A DNA stretch of 64,000 nucleotides. Source: Porpolomopsis calyptriformis. Taxonomy: Eukaryota > Basidiomycota > Agaricomycetes > Agaricales > Hygrophoraceae. The notes beneath the pieces are model-generated. The model made no database searches. It saw only the letters and a program-made list of their open reading frames with translations, and was not told the DNA's origin. Positions 32,641-44,624 of this stretch are shown here, piece by piece. Made by a program: the position numbers and the translations under genes. The first letter of the stretch is position 1. Every line of letters starts with the position of its first letter. The DNA is taken from assembly GCA_951640195.1 (NCBI GenBank), contig OX621163.1, positions 1-64,000 on the forward strand, in the 5' to 3' direction.

Positions 32641-33130
32641 TCATTGCCATAAATGGCAAGAACAAACAAACGAACGAACGAACAATGTCCATATTGAGTA
32701 TTATGCCAGTTCATTTCATGCACTGTATGACCCAAGGGGTTGTCTCAGTCCTTCAGAGGGTGGGGGGTCTGGGTGGGGTTGAGCAGTGAAGGGGGTAGTA
32801 GTGGTAGTAGTCAGGCATAGTGAGGTATCACAAATAAACCAGTATAACCAGTGGTCCCGGCTTTGATACTGAACTCACCGGAACTGCCTCGGGCAGTCCC
32901 TACTAAATGAACGGGCGACCTCGGGCAACCCCTACTAAACGAACGGGCGACCCCAGGCGGCCCCTACTAAACGGACGGGCGGTCCCCGGCGGTCTGTAAG
33001 TAATGAGACACCCTCTTTGCTGACAAATAGTGGAAAGTTAATCACATGTCATATTAGTAAGCAATTCAGTTGATTCCGAGCAGGCGGCCCAACCCCCCCC
33101 CTCCTCCTCGTCTAGGTTCGTTCTTGAAAG
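32641..33130. repeat. Spacer with AACG tetranucleotide and a ~36-base triplicate
   Basis: A CAAA/CGAA tetranucleotide run lies at 32660-32684. Degraded hairpin-array sequence follows (32705-32850). Three tandem units at about 32890-32995 share CCCCTACTAAACG and ACGGGCG. A C-run sits near 33092. No gene is seen. Confidence 0.4.
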
Positions 33131-33544
33131 TGGCTGCTTAAAATATTATGAAATCCAGCAGCATTAGGAACGATGTGTATGGGTATAACATGTATGAAAA
33201 TTGGAATTTATCAACCATCCGATAATGTGATATGAGCCCCGGAATGCAGAAAATATAAGAAATCCAGGTTTCAGATTGTGAGCAGGATATCTCGGGATGT
33301 AATACATCCAGAGATGTGATAATTGGCATGGAGGGTGCTAGATATATGGTAAATATATCTAGATAGTTATTTCCTAGGGGGACAGGGTATTCGAGTGGAA
33401 AAGGCCAGGCGACCCATGGGCCACCTGACACACCTTCAACCTAGACTAAAAAGATTGTAAAATCAAGAACTCAGGAATGGGTAACACCACCTTTCTGAAA
33501 ATATTAGGGTACATTACTCAGATGCAGAGGTATGTTCTATGAAT
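33131..33544. other. Unique DNA downstream of the truncated RecQ-like gene
   Basis: A 97-codon minus-strand frame (33138-33431) has no recognisable domain. The expected remainder of a helicase (DEAD box, motifs III-VI) does not appear in any frame. Confidence 0.35.
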
Positions 33545-36500
33545 TTATGGATATTTTTTATTATACAGGGTTTTGGGGTCGCCCCGGTAATACATCGGAT
33601 CTTCCGATGTGATGTTCAATAAGCTAGTATTGGTTGTCCACTGAGCACAATCAATCCTAGCTTCTTTGGCTTTGCGTAGCATATCCCTCAAGAGCATCTT
33701 GTTGGGTATAAGAACAATAGTTATAAAGTTCTCTTCCACTAGAGATGGCAATAGAAAGACCAGGCTTTTGCCACCACCAGTAGGTAAAATCCCAATAAAG
33801 TTACGTTGCCGTTCAATTGCCAGTTCAACCATTTTCTGCTGTCCAGGTGATTTGAACTGGACATTGGGTATCTTTGGAAAGAAGTAGTGAAGAAGTTGAT
33901 GGAGGGAATCTGGTGAAGAAGTTGAAGAGGCTGGGGTACTGTTTTCTTTGGATATAGTGGTTAACAGATTGGATGAAGGTGTGAAGCTTGAGGTAGGAAG
34001 TAGTGGAAGGGCAATAGAGAGACCAGGATTTGGGAGGAGATCATCAGAGGCATACAATTCCTCTAAGTCATCAGCCTGAGGTGTGACTGGTTCTTGAGGC
34101 TGAACAGGAGGATGAAATACTGATCTAGAAGGAGGGGGAAAGGTTGGTTGAGGAGGAGGAAAGATTGGCTGAGCAGAAGATGGGTGACTGTGAAGAACTT
34201 CAGCTATCCCAGCTGCCACACTCTGTTGGATTTGAGCAGTAAGTTCAACCCTCATTTGAGCAAGAGCAGTTGACATAGTAGCAGTCAAATGCTCAATGAT
34301 CTTCTCTGTGTCCAAAGTAATAGGACCAGAAGGTGCTGAGTAATCAAGAGGGTTGGAAGAGTGAGAAGTGTGAAGGGATTGGTGAAGTTTTCGTCTTTGT
34401 TGAATAGGCAGCAAGGGAGAGTGACCAGGGTAAAATTGAACCAGCTTCCACCAGGCTTCTGAAACATGGCCAAATCGCAAAAGGGTGTCACTAGACATGG
34501 AGGGAAGATGTCCCTCTTCAGTGGCATACATCCTAACCTGCATTTGGTGACTATGATTGGCCTGCTCTGCTAAAGCATCTTCTTTATCTTGGTCAATTTC
34601 ATATTCTGAACCTAAATAGGTATGAGCAATGGCGATGATTAGTTGGCGGTAAGGTCTGAGGCTGAGTCCAACACCACAGTGAAGTTGGGTGAGAGTCTGA
34701 AGGGAATGGCTGAAGTGTTCTTCCTTAGTTCGATGACCCATATCGACCCAGAAGTATTCATCATAAAGGTGATAGGCTTCTTCCCCCCATAGAATCCAGG
34801 CAAACTCTTTCTCCACTGGCCTAATCACTAGCAGGTAGAACTGGAGAAGTTTGGCAAAAAAGGGATTAAGTTTGGTTGGTACAAAAACCTCCTTTTGGAT
34901 CAGGTTTTCATACTTGACACGACGGGTAACAAACCAAGTATCCCCATTACTACCATAGAAGTAGTTTCTTGGCCTGGTGGAGTTCTTTATCTTGAGATCC
35001 ATGAACTCCGCACCTCTAGAGGGTTGGCCACAAGTAGTAAATCCAAGGATACACAGCTTCTTGTTAATCTCTGAGGCTGCTTGCATAATCTTCAGCATTG
35101 CTCCAAGATTGTATTGGATTTCTCCACTACTATCCAGGCTAGCAAGCTTTAGATTTGGGTCAGCCAAAAGGATCTGAACAAGAGGGTGACTTTTTTCAAC
35201 AAAGTCTCCATTGTTAAGCCAGCTGTATTTGCGAGTCTCGATCGTCCAATCGTCAGGTACTTGAGTAGGGATATTGATAGGAATGTCTTCTCCATGACAG
35301 AAGAGTTTGATGTCCTCTTTAACATCATTATACAAGGTATGCAATCCAGAAATCCAGGTGGGAACATCCAAAGTAAATTCCTTGTAGGAGATTTTTGTAC
35401 CATCATCAGAGATACGAGTGAGAGGTGGAGAGGATTGAGACATGGCAAGGGATGAAGCAAAGCGTTGGTAATCCACTATAGCATTAAAAGGGGAGATGAT
35501 TCCAACTTTGAGATTCTTCAAAGCATAGAATTCAACAGCCCTTATAAATTTACAAAGTTACCTTTAGCTTGGATTTAAAAATACACAAGAAGAAGTGAAC
35601 TTACTGGTATGGATCATTTTGAAACTTATCCTTGTTCTTTAATGCTTCATAAAGTGTAGTTGCTCTACAAGCATACTCCAGCTTGGCAAAGATCTGAGTA
35701 ACATCTTTGGCTTGCTTGAAATTGCCATCTTCTTTAAGACAGAAAATGGCAAGGAAGCATTCGATAACTTCATCCCATTTGCTGTATTCACAGTTGTTGG
35801 AATAATCGCGACCAGAGAGAAAGGGTGAAATGAAGTTGTGGAAAGCTAAAATGGGATTTCCAGCACCACCATCTAGGATAGTGAGAAGGGTGAATCCAGC
35901 TTGTTTGTCCCTCTGAGTAAGAGGAAATTTGTAACCAGAGGGGTGATCTTGTAAAGAAAGAAGGATAGCATAAGCCAGAGTATGAAGAAGTTGACTATAT
36001 GCATGAAGGGTTTGATCATCAGAGTGAGCACGCCAATGTGGTCCCTTTTGGCTAGAGCTAATAGAAAGAAATGAAATTAATTGTCTATTAAAAAATAATA
36101 TAAATACTTACCGAGGGCATTCCATCAGTAAACACTTTACACCAATAGCAGATTTCTCTGCCATTCCTCTAATCTCCTTCATATAATTAAACACAATATC
36201 CCTAAGACTGTTAAGCCCTTTGGATCCACTAGAACTAGGGACTTGAACTAGTAAGCGAAGAGTTTTGATACTTGGCTGAGTTTTGATATAATCAGCCAAG
36301 TGAAGGTGCCAGCCAGTAACCTGAAGTAAAGGGGGGATTTCATGGACATGGATAGGGGGGTTGATTAAGGTAGACTTGAACTTGGGGACTTGTTTCTGTA
36401 GGTAGACTGCAAATAGATCCTGAGGTGAAGATTCAGCCTCTAGTGGTAATACTTCAAACCAGCGCTGAGGAGAAGGGTTGAAGAAAGTCTGGATAGGAGC

Positions 36501-37483
36501 AAGATGGAAAGCAGAGGTAGCAGAAGATGGGTGGGCTTTGTGAGCTTGTGACCAATGCTTTTTGAATGTGCTAAGTTTGGGTGCACAATAGTTGCATTGA
36601 TCACAGCAATAGCCATTAGACACTATAGCCAAGCCTTCCACTGGTAGTCCTCTTGGTTCAGGGATAGACACATCAGTTGTTGTAATAACACCTAGCTCTG
36701 TAATAGCCTGGTTAAACTGATCCTGGTGCTTTAGATTTATCTTGATACTGTGAACCTTGAGATGGTTAAGTATAGCACTAGGTGGCCATGCTATTTGACA
36801 AGAGAGGCAGTGGAGAGTTCTGTGAACAGGATGGACCTTGACTGAGAAAGTAGCAAGAAAGTCATGGTGAGTAGGAAGAGATGTTGTAAGGGGAATAGAA
36901 GTATCCACTATAAATTTTATTAGATAGATAGAAAGTTAATTAATTATAATACAACTTACTAGAAGGCAAAGAATGAGACATTGAAGCTTGTTTTTGAAGT
37001 ATGGAAGAGCTAAGCCTAAGCTTTTTGGAGGATTGCCTAGGGAACTCAGTAGCAACACGTTTCAAAGGGCTTTGAAGGCTTGTGTTAGAGACTGATAGAG
37101 AAGTAGAGTCAATCTCTTTCCATTTAACTTCAGTAGCAAAATGAGTGCTTTTGAGATGATTGCAAAATACTTGGATATTTGCAAACTCCTCTAAGCAATC
37201 TTTTTCTATGCAGCTAAGAACTGCAGTTGAAGTGGATCGAGAAACTTGAATAGTTTTACCTAGTAGTTATTAGAAACTATATATAAAGATTTGACTAGCC
37301 AAAAAACATACTGTCAAGAGTAACTTCATAAGTCCTTTGATGAAAAATGGCAGAATGAACTATTAAGTTCTTTTTGTTTCCACCAGGAATAACATTATTG
37401 CATTGAGAACAGTAAGGCCTAAAAATATATATATTAGTATTTTTATTATTTATAATAAGTCAAGTTAGAATGATAACTTACAT
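33545..37483 (-). CDS. OrsD-type zinc-finger protein with truncated RecQ-like helicase domain
   Basis: Six exons splice in frame: 37482-37483 (split ATG), 37312-37418, 36960-37259, 36112-36907, 35605-36057 and 33545-35540, giving about 1,200 aa. N-terminal zinc fingers are present: C-x2-C...H-x4-H in MPYCSQCNN, and CIEKDC with H-x3-H. An OrsD-like (DUF3505) region follows with CLSCQIAW, HLKVH, CCDQCNYC and HWSQAHKAH. A long Agaricomycete-type middle region contains HSDDQTLHAYSQLLH. The end has a Walker A motif, GILPTGGGKSLVFLLP (about 33762-33810). The frame stops ~60 residues later, before any DEAD box, so the helicase is truncated. Relatives often lie in repeats, and RecQ-like genes occur at some fungal telomeres. 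No stop interrupts the six exons. Exon 1 is inferred. Confidence 0.7.
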
Positions 37484-37689
37484 GGCAGATGATGATGGAG
37501 ATAATAAGAAGCTTGGGAGTTAAGATTCTTGATATAGCAGTAGTGGTAATGGTGGTTGAAGACAGAGTTGTATGTTTGTGTATATTTATTTTTTAAAGTT
37601 TAATAACTATACAGATTATGTAAATTTTTCTCATCACCTAAATAATAAGTCACATGATAGCATAGGAAATATAGCAACTGAAATTGAAA

Positions 37690-37889
37690 GAGGTGAGATC
37701 TAGAACTAGGAGAGAGGATAAGAGATATATACATTTCTATATAATAAGTTAAACCCTATAGCATATTGTGAATAGGGTGAGTAATAGTCTAATGAGTAAT
37801 ACTCTGTATTAAATCTGATATGAATCCAATCACTGCAAGGTGAGATCTGGAATTGTAAGAGAGGAGAGATATAAAGGCCTAACTTTGAG
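37690..37889. repeat. Strongly AT-mutated copy of the 2.9-kb unit head
   Basis: This copies about 17742-17930. Nearly all differences are G-to-A and C-to-T in this copy, giving a clearly AT-shifted version. It breaks off at 37885-37890 and switches to block D. Confidence 0.7.
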
Positions 37890-38435
37890 CTTACTAAAAG
37901 TCACTTCAAAATTCATACAGCATATCCCCTATTGTATGCAAATTGGCCCACCTAATTTCATGTGCTCAGATGCAGCAGTTCTTATGATGTATTCAAGTCA
38001 ATCCCATAATGACACTGTCATATTGTCACTTTATTTTCACAATGTCTAATAGTTGAAATCACTTCAAATTTAATCCCAAACATCCACCAGTATGTATCCA
38101 TTGCCCTGCCTAATTTCATGTGTCTGGGTGTAGCAGTTCTTAGGCTGGATGTGTATGAGTCCCATAATGACACCCTAGTATTCTCACCAACCTTTGGCAA
38201 CATCTAATGGATGGAATCACCTCAGATTTGGTCCCAGATATCTATCATTATATATCCATTGTCTGGCCAAATTTTGTGTCTCTGCATTCAGCAGTTCTTG
38301 TGCTGTATTTGTGTTATAGGGGCAGAGGGAGACCATTGCCTCTACAGCAACAACCAATGGATGTATGGACTGGGGAGCAGTTCCATTGAATTCCCACACC
38401 TAAATTGTCTTATTTGCCTACACAGTAAGAGCAGG
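37890..38435. repeat. AT-rich repeat block D, copy 3 (partial)
   Basis: It matches about 17030-17577, lacking the 5' palindrome part and a few internal bases. It leads directly into unit C, as copy 2 leads into unit A. Confidence 0.8.
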
Positions 38436-41400
38436 TTAAAAGTGGGGATACTGAGGAATGACCTTGCCTAGTATGGTGCATGGGGGGGTATAACTCCCTC
38501 TGGGCCTAATCTCCAAGCCTTATGGTGAATGGAATAAGCAATGGCATGATGGGCAACACTCTGTACCAAATCTAGAGTGAATCAAATCAGTGGAAGTTGA
38601 GATTTGGAACTGGGGGGGAGGATAAGAGATATCTATATTTCCACATAAAGGGTGAATCCCCATAGCCTGTTGTGAATGGGGTGAGTAATAGCATATGGGG
38701 CAATGCTCTGTATCAAATCTGGCATGAATCCAATTACTGCAAGGTGAGATCTGGAATTGTGAGGGGGAAAGAGAGACATAAAGGCCTAACTCTGAGTAGT
38801 AAGTTCCATCTCCTTCAGCTTACTAGTAGTGCTTCTAATTCCTTGGTAAAGTATAATACAGCCAAGAAAGTGCTGCTAATAAAGGTTTCACTTATTGCAA
38901 CTAAAAATAATATATTAATATGATCCTCACCCTGACTAACTAATAACTTGAATCGTAACCAGCTAACTGTTACCTTTTAACTAAAACAGTTAACTAAAAC
39001 CTTATTTGCATAATGGTTTGTCTGAGTTGGTCTGCATAAGGGCCTGTCTGACTGGTTTGCATGACTGCAAGCATGACTGCTGCATCTGCATCTTCTTCTT
39101 ACTATACCATATCCTTTATAGAGACTAGTGGCTCTGCAGTGGTAACTAGTGGGTCTATCCACTTGAGGTTAATTCCATTGAATTCCTACAGTCAAAAAAC
39201 CCCGAATTGACCCCTAGTAAGAGTCGGTTACTAGGGGGGATGTTGAGCAATCATGGTTGCTTATTATAAGAGGGAGGGAGACTAGTGGCTCTACAGTGGC
39301 AACCAGTGACCCAATCCACTTGGGGTTGGTTCCATTGAATTCCTACAGCAGAATAACCCCGAATTGGCCCCCAGTAAGAGTCAGTTACTAGGGGAGATGT
39401 TGAGCAATAGTGGTTAGCTATTATAAAGGGCAGGAAGACTAGTGGCTCTCCAGTGGCAACCAGTCACACAATCAACTTTGGATCAGTTTCATTATATTCC
39501 TACAGTAAAACCACCCTGAATTGACCCCCAGTAAGAGTCAGTTACTAGGGAGGATGTTGAGCAATAGTGGTTAGCTATTATAAGGGTGAGGGAGACTAGT
39601 GGCTCTACAATGGCAACCGGTGACCCAATCGACTTGGGATTGATTCCATTGGGTTCCTACAGCAGAATAACCCTGAATTGACCCCCAGTAAGAGTCAGTT
39701 ACTAGGGGGGATGTTGAGCAATCATAGTTGCCTATTATAAGGGGGAGGGAGACTAGTGGCTCTACAGTGGCAACCAGTGACCCAATCAACTTGGAATTGG
39801 TTCCATTGAATTCCTACAGCGGAATAACCCTGAATTGGCCCCCAGTAAGAGTCAGTTACAAGGGGGGATGTTAAGTAATGTAATTACCTATTATAAGGGG
39901 GGGAGGAAGACTAGTGGCTCTATAGTGGCAACCAGTCACCCAATCAACTTGGGATTGATTCCATTGAATTCCTACAGCGGAATAACCCTGAATTGACCCC
40001 CAGTAAGAGTCAGTTACTAGGGGGGATGTTGAGCAATGTAATTACCTATTATAAGAGAGGAGGAAGACTAGTGGCTCTACAGTGGCAACCAGTCACCCAA
40101 TCAACTTGGAATTGATTCCATTGAATTCCTACAGCAGAATAACCCCGAATTGGCCCCCAGTAAGAGTCAGTTACTAGGGGGGATGATGAGTAATGTAATT
40201 ACCTATTATAAGGGGGGGGAGGAAGACTAGTGGCTCTACAGTGCCAACCAGTCACCCAATCCTCTTGGGGTTGGTTCCATTGAATTCCTACAGCGGGATA
40301 ACCCTGAATTGACCCCCAGTAAGAGTCAGTTACTAGGGGGGATGTTGAGCAATAGTGATTAGCTATTATAAGGAGGAGGAAGACTAGTGGCTCTACAGTG
40401 GCAACCAGTTGCCCAATCCACTTGGAATTGATTCCATTGAATTCCTACAGCAGAATAACCCCGAATTGGCCCCCAGTAAGAGTCAGTTACTAGGGGGGAT
40501 GTTGAGTAATGTAATTACCTATTATAAGGGGGGGAGGAAGACTAGTGGCTCTATAGTGGCAACCAGTCACCCAATCAACTTGGGATTGATTCCATTGAGT
40601 TCCTACAGCGGATTAACCCTAAATTGACCCCCAGTAAGAGTCAGTTACTAGGGGGGATGTTGAGCAATGTAATTACCTATTTTAAGGGGGAAGAAAGACT
40701 AGTGGCTCTACAGTGGCGACCAGTCACCCAATCAACTTGGGATTGGTTCCATTAAGTTCCTACAGCGGAATAACCCTGAATTGACCCCCAGTAAGAGTCA
40801 GTTACAAGGGGGGATGTTGAGCAATGTAATTACCTATTTTAAGGGGGAAGGAAGACTAGTGGCTCTACAGTGGCGACCAGTCACCCAATCAACTTGGGAT
40901 TGGTTCCATTGAATTCCTACAGCGGAATAACCCTGAATTGACCCCCAGTAAGAGTCAGTTACAAGGGGGGATGTTGAGCAATGTAATTACCTATTTTAAG
41001 GGGGAAGGAAGACTAGTGGCTCTACAGTGGCGACCAGTCACCCAATCAACTTGGGATTGATTCCATTGAATTTCTACAGCGGAATAACCCTGAATTGACC
41101 CCCAGTAAGAGTCAGTTACTAGGGGGGATGTTGAGCAATGTAATTACCTATTTTAAGGGGGAAGGAAGACTAGTGGCTCTATAGTGGCAACCAGTCACCC
41201 AATCAACTTGGGATTGATTCCATTGAATTCCTACAGCAGAATAACCCTGAATTGACCCCCAGTAAGAGTCAGTTACTAGGGGGGATGTTGAGCAATGTAA
41301 TTACCTATTATAAGAGGGGAGGAAGACTAGTGGCTCTACAGTGGCAACCAGTCACCCAATCGACTTGGAATTGGTTCCATTGAATTACTGCAGTGAAATA

Positions 41401-42131
41401 ACCCCGAATTGACCCCCAGTAAGAGTCAGTTACTAGGGGGGATGTTGAGCAATGTAATTACCTATTATAAGAGGGGAGGAAGACTAGTGGCTCTACAGTG
41501 GCAACCAGTTGCCCAATCCACTTGGGATCGATTCCATTGGATTCCTACAGCAGCTTAACCCCGAATTGGCCCCCAGTAAGAGTCAGTTACTAGGGGGGAT
41601 GATGAGCAATAGTGGCTGCCTCTTATAAGGGGGTAAGAGGAGACTAGTGGCTCTGCAGTGGTAACCAGTGGCTCTATCCACTTGGGGTCAATTCCATTGA
41701 ATTCCTACAGTTGATTAACCCCGAATTGACCCCCGGTAAGAGTCAGTTACTAGGGGGGGATGTTGAGCAATCACAGTTGCCTATTGCAAAGGGTAGGGTA
41801 AGACTAGTGGCTCTGCAGCAGCAACCAGTGGTCCTATCCACTCGGGGTTAATTCCATTGAATTCCTGCACCCAAATAACCCCGAATTGACCCCCAGTAAG
41901 AGTCAGTTGCAAGGGGGGTAAAGGGTGATTCAGCTGCTTGCTCCTCGTGCCCCCTCTAACGCGGTACTCTGGAGGGACAAAACACCTCCTAGCGCGGCAA
42001 CCAGGAAGTTCCAAGCGAAAAAAAAATCCTCTTGGTGATCGGGAGAGTGAGGGCTATCTAATGGCCTTCTCAGTGAGTAGCGCTTTTGACCTAAAGTTAC
42101 TGGGCACCCCAGTAAGCTGATAATATAGTTA
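38436..42131. repeat. Composite repeat, unit C (head, longer satellite, tail)
   Basis: The head (38436-39115) and tail (41921-42131) match unit A almost exactly. The 158-base satellite between them is longer than in A. The unit ends at ATAATATAGTTAGG, immediately joined to segmental duplication 1. Confidence 0.85.
39116..41920. repeat. 158-base satellite array inside unit C, ~18 copies
   Basis: Same monomer and hairpin core as in units A and B. Runs of nearly identical monomers around 40690-41160 indicate recent local amplification. Translations of this array are not genes. Confidence 0.9.
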
Positions 42132-44546
42132 GGTACAGGAGTTGTGGTTCTCACAAGTGATCATGCCTGCTCTGCCAGTGGTTTTAGCCAACTACACCGG
42201 AATTATGGAGTATCTTCCTACAAGCGTCAGTAATCTCCAATGGAAAATAGGGACAAGACGTACGACCAAGACCATTCCCCTCACACCTGAAGCATTTTCT
42301 TCCATGCGAACCACTCTCTGCGACATCATAAATAACCAGCCCGATCTCCTAGGCCGATTCGGGTCCTTTTTCTTTGTTGTAGATGCTCGAGGTATCAAAC
42401 TGCTCTCTAAGCAGCACCACCCAACCGAGAATATATATCAGGCACTCTGTTCGATGATTCCTAACATGGACTGGGATTATATGAAGGACCGATCGCATGG
42501 AGAACTCTTGCTTGATCTTGGGATTTCATACCATCCTCCTTCTAGGGAGGATCAGCAGCCATTGGTAGGGCTGTGGAGGTTAGATAGGATCGACGACTCG
42601 TACGACCTTATGGGGATGAAAAAAGGAATGACCCATTATACTGCCATGTTTGGAGCTTATGGAGGGAGACAGGCTGAAACCAAGTTGAAGAAAAGTCGGC
42701 TTGTACACCTTTGCTTCCGATCCAGCTACAACCTTTGCTTTGAGGTGGTGCGACTTCCTGGCCAAACGAACTACCTATGTGATAACTGTGATGCAGTCAA
42801 GACAAATGACCGATTCATGACTAGCTGTGATCACTGGAAAAAGCTGTTTCAATCTTCTCAAATCCAGTCATTCGGCATTAGAGAAGAAGTTAGAGGGAGT
42901 GGGTTAGCCATTATAAAGCTTCTTGATGTAGTATCTGAAAAGGTAAGCAGCGAAATAACTGCAAACTAGAAATGTCTAATGATTGCCAGGCACAAGACTA
43001 TATGTCGTCTGACCCTATCATTTGGATCAAGTCGAGCCTCTTTTTCAAGTTGTTGGCAAGAAGGCTAGCAGAGTTTCAAAACGTCCAACTACACCTTTCA
43101 CGAAATCGACCAAGCAACTATGGAATGATGGCTACGCTTATCATCCACCTGATTAAGCACACCATGGTCACGCCAAGGATAAAGCACACATTCTTGAATG
43201 ATGTGTTGCGAGACCTTCGTTTCAGTTCGATAATGTGGAGGTTCGGAATGTTCTTTCTTCACGACCTCAAGTTGAAGAAAGGAGTGCTATCTCTAAGAGA
43301 ACTACCAGAGGAGGATCCAGCTGAGGTTATCCAAGCGTATGGACAGTCCTTGAAGAAGCCACAGGCAACTCAAGCCAACCAGCTACATCACCTTATTCAA
43401 ATGTATCAGCAAGATGCGTGCCCTTGGGGTCCCGATCCATCTTGGTCAAGAATTCAGAAACTGTTGGAAACCGAGCCAGAGATTTTCATTAGGGAATGGA
43501 GGTTGGATGATGACTGGGAAGCTCCTGAACTGCTTTACACGAAGCTGTTGTTTGTTGAGTTCATGCATCAGCTGTGGCTAAGTCTGGCAGAGCAGTTTGC
43601 ATCAGCAGGTGTTTTACCCAAGCCAACCACAGTTCAGGAAGCAATGGAGACTTGGACGGTACCTGCGATTCAGCATATCATAGGCATTGACCGTTGCCGA
43701 TTCCTTCCTTCGAGCTGTGGCCTTAAAGGAAAGCTTCCTTTGAGTCACTCCCATGATCTATCATTTTCAGCACGTCGGGCAACCTTCTTCCCTGAACAAA
43801 CTATCCACATCCCAGAGAATTCAGTCTGGAAACCATACACCGAGCCTGGAGGATATATCTCCACTTACCACCAATATCTTGTGGATTGGGATATGGATGA
43901 AGGTGATCAGCTCTGCCGTGAATTGGACAACATATTTGGCCAGTTACAATGCCTTCCTATAGGTGGCCTATCGAATAAAAAGGGGAAATAAGTCATATGG
44001 GGGATGAAATCAGGCAAGATCAACTTTATTTCGAATTCAAAGTTCCATCGGATTGAAGAAATTGGGAAAGAGGTGGCTGCGCGTCCACAAACTCAGGTCC
44101 TAAAAAGGCCTCATGCTTCAAAGAATATACTTCAGAGACGACTAGATGAAACCTTGGGGAGATCGATAAAACCACCTATTCGGAGCCGAAAGTCTGCCAA
44201 AATCTACCAAAAACGAAAGCCTCCTGTGAGACAGAAAGCAGACAACAATCCTTCAGGTTCAGAGAGCGGGAAAGAGCAACAGGTTAAGGTTACTCGCTCA
44301 AAGGCCAAGGCTGCCCAGAAAGACGAGGGAAGAAAGGGGGTGAGTGGTGTGCGGATGACTCAGTCAAGAATGAACGCTGCTAGGAAAGATGCGGATAGAG
44401 AAGATTTAGGTTCAGGAAGACATATAGTAGGTAGAAGTCAGTCAAGAGTCAAGGCTGCTAGGGAACGGGCAGATTTAGAGTCTGATTCCGATTCCGATTC
44501 ATTAGAGTACACAGATGAGCCAGGATCAGAGCAATCTAGTAGCTAA
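42131..44546 (+). pseudogene. Truncated copy of the 1,660-aa gene
   Basis: This matches 8267-10683, starting in the middle of exon 7, so the first ~750 residues and the promoter are absent. The intron (42943-42989) is retained, which argues for DNA-level copying and not a processed copy. A Gln codon of the parent becomes TAA at 43989-43991 (CAA to TAA). The basic C-terminal tail (44004-44546) stays open but can no longer be reached. About 25 amino-acid differences from the parent are scattered along the sequence. Confidence 0.9.
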
Positions 44547-44624
44547 TGTATCGATTTGAAGATTATATATTCACAGGTCTATTCTACCTATATGTGTTAC
44601 ACTGCTCATTGTGGTACCCCAATC

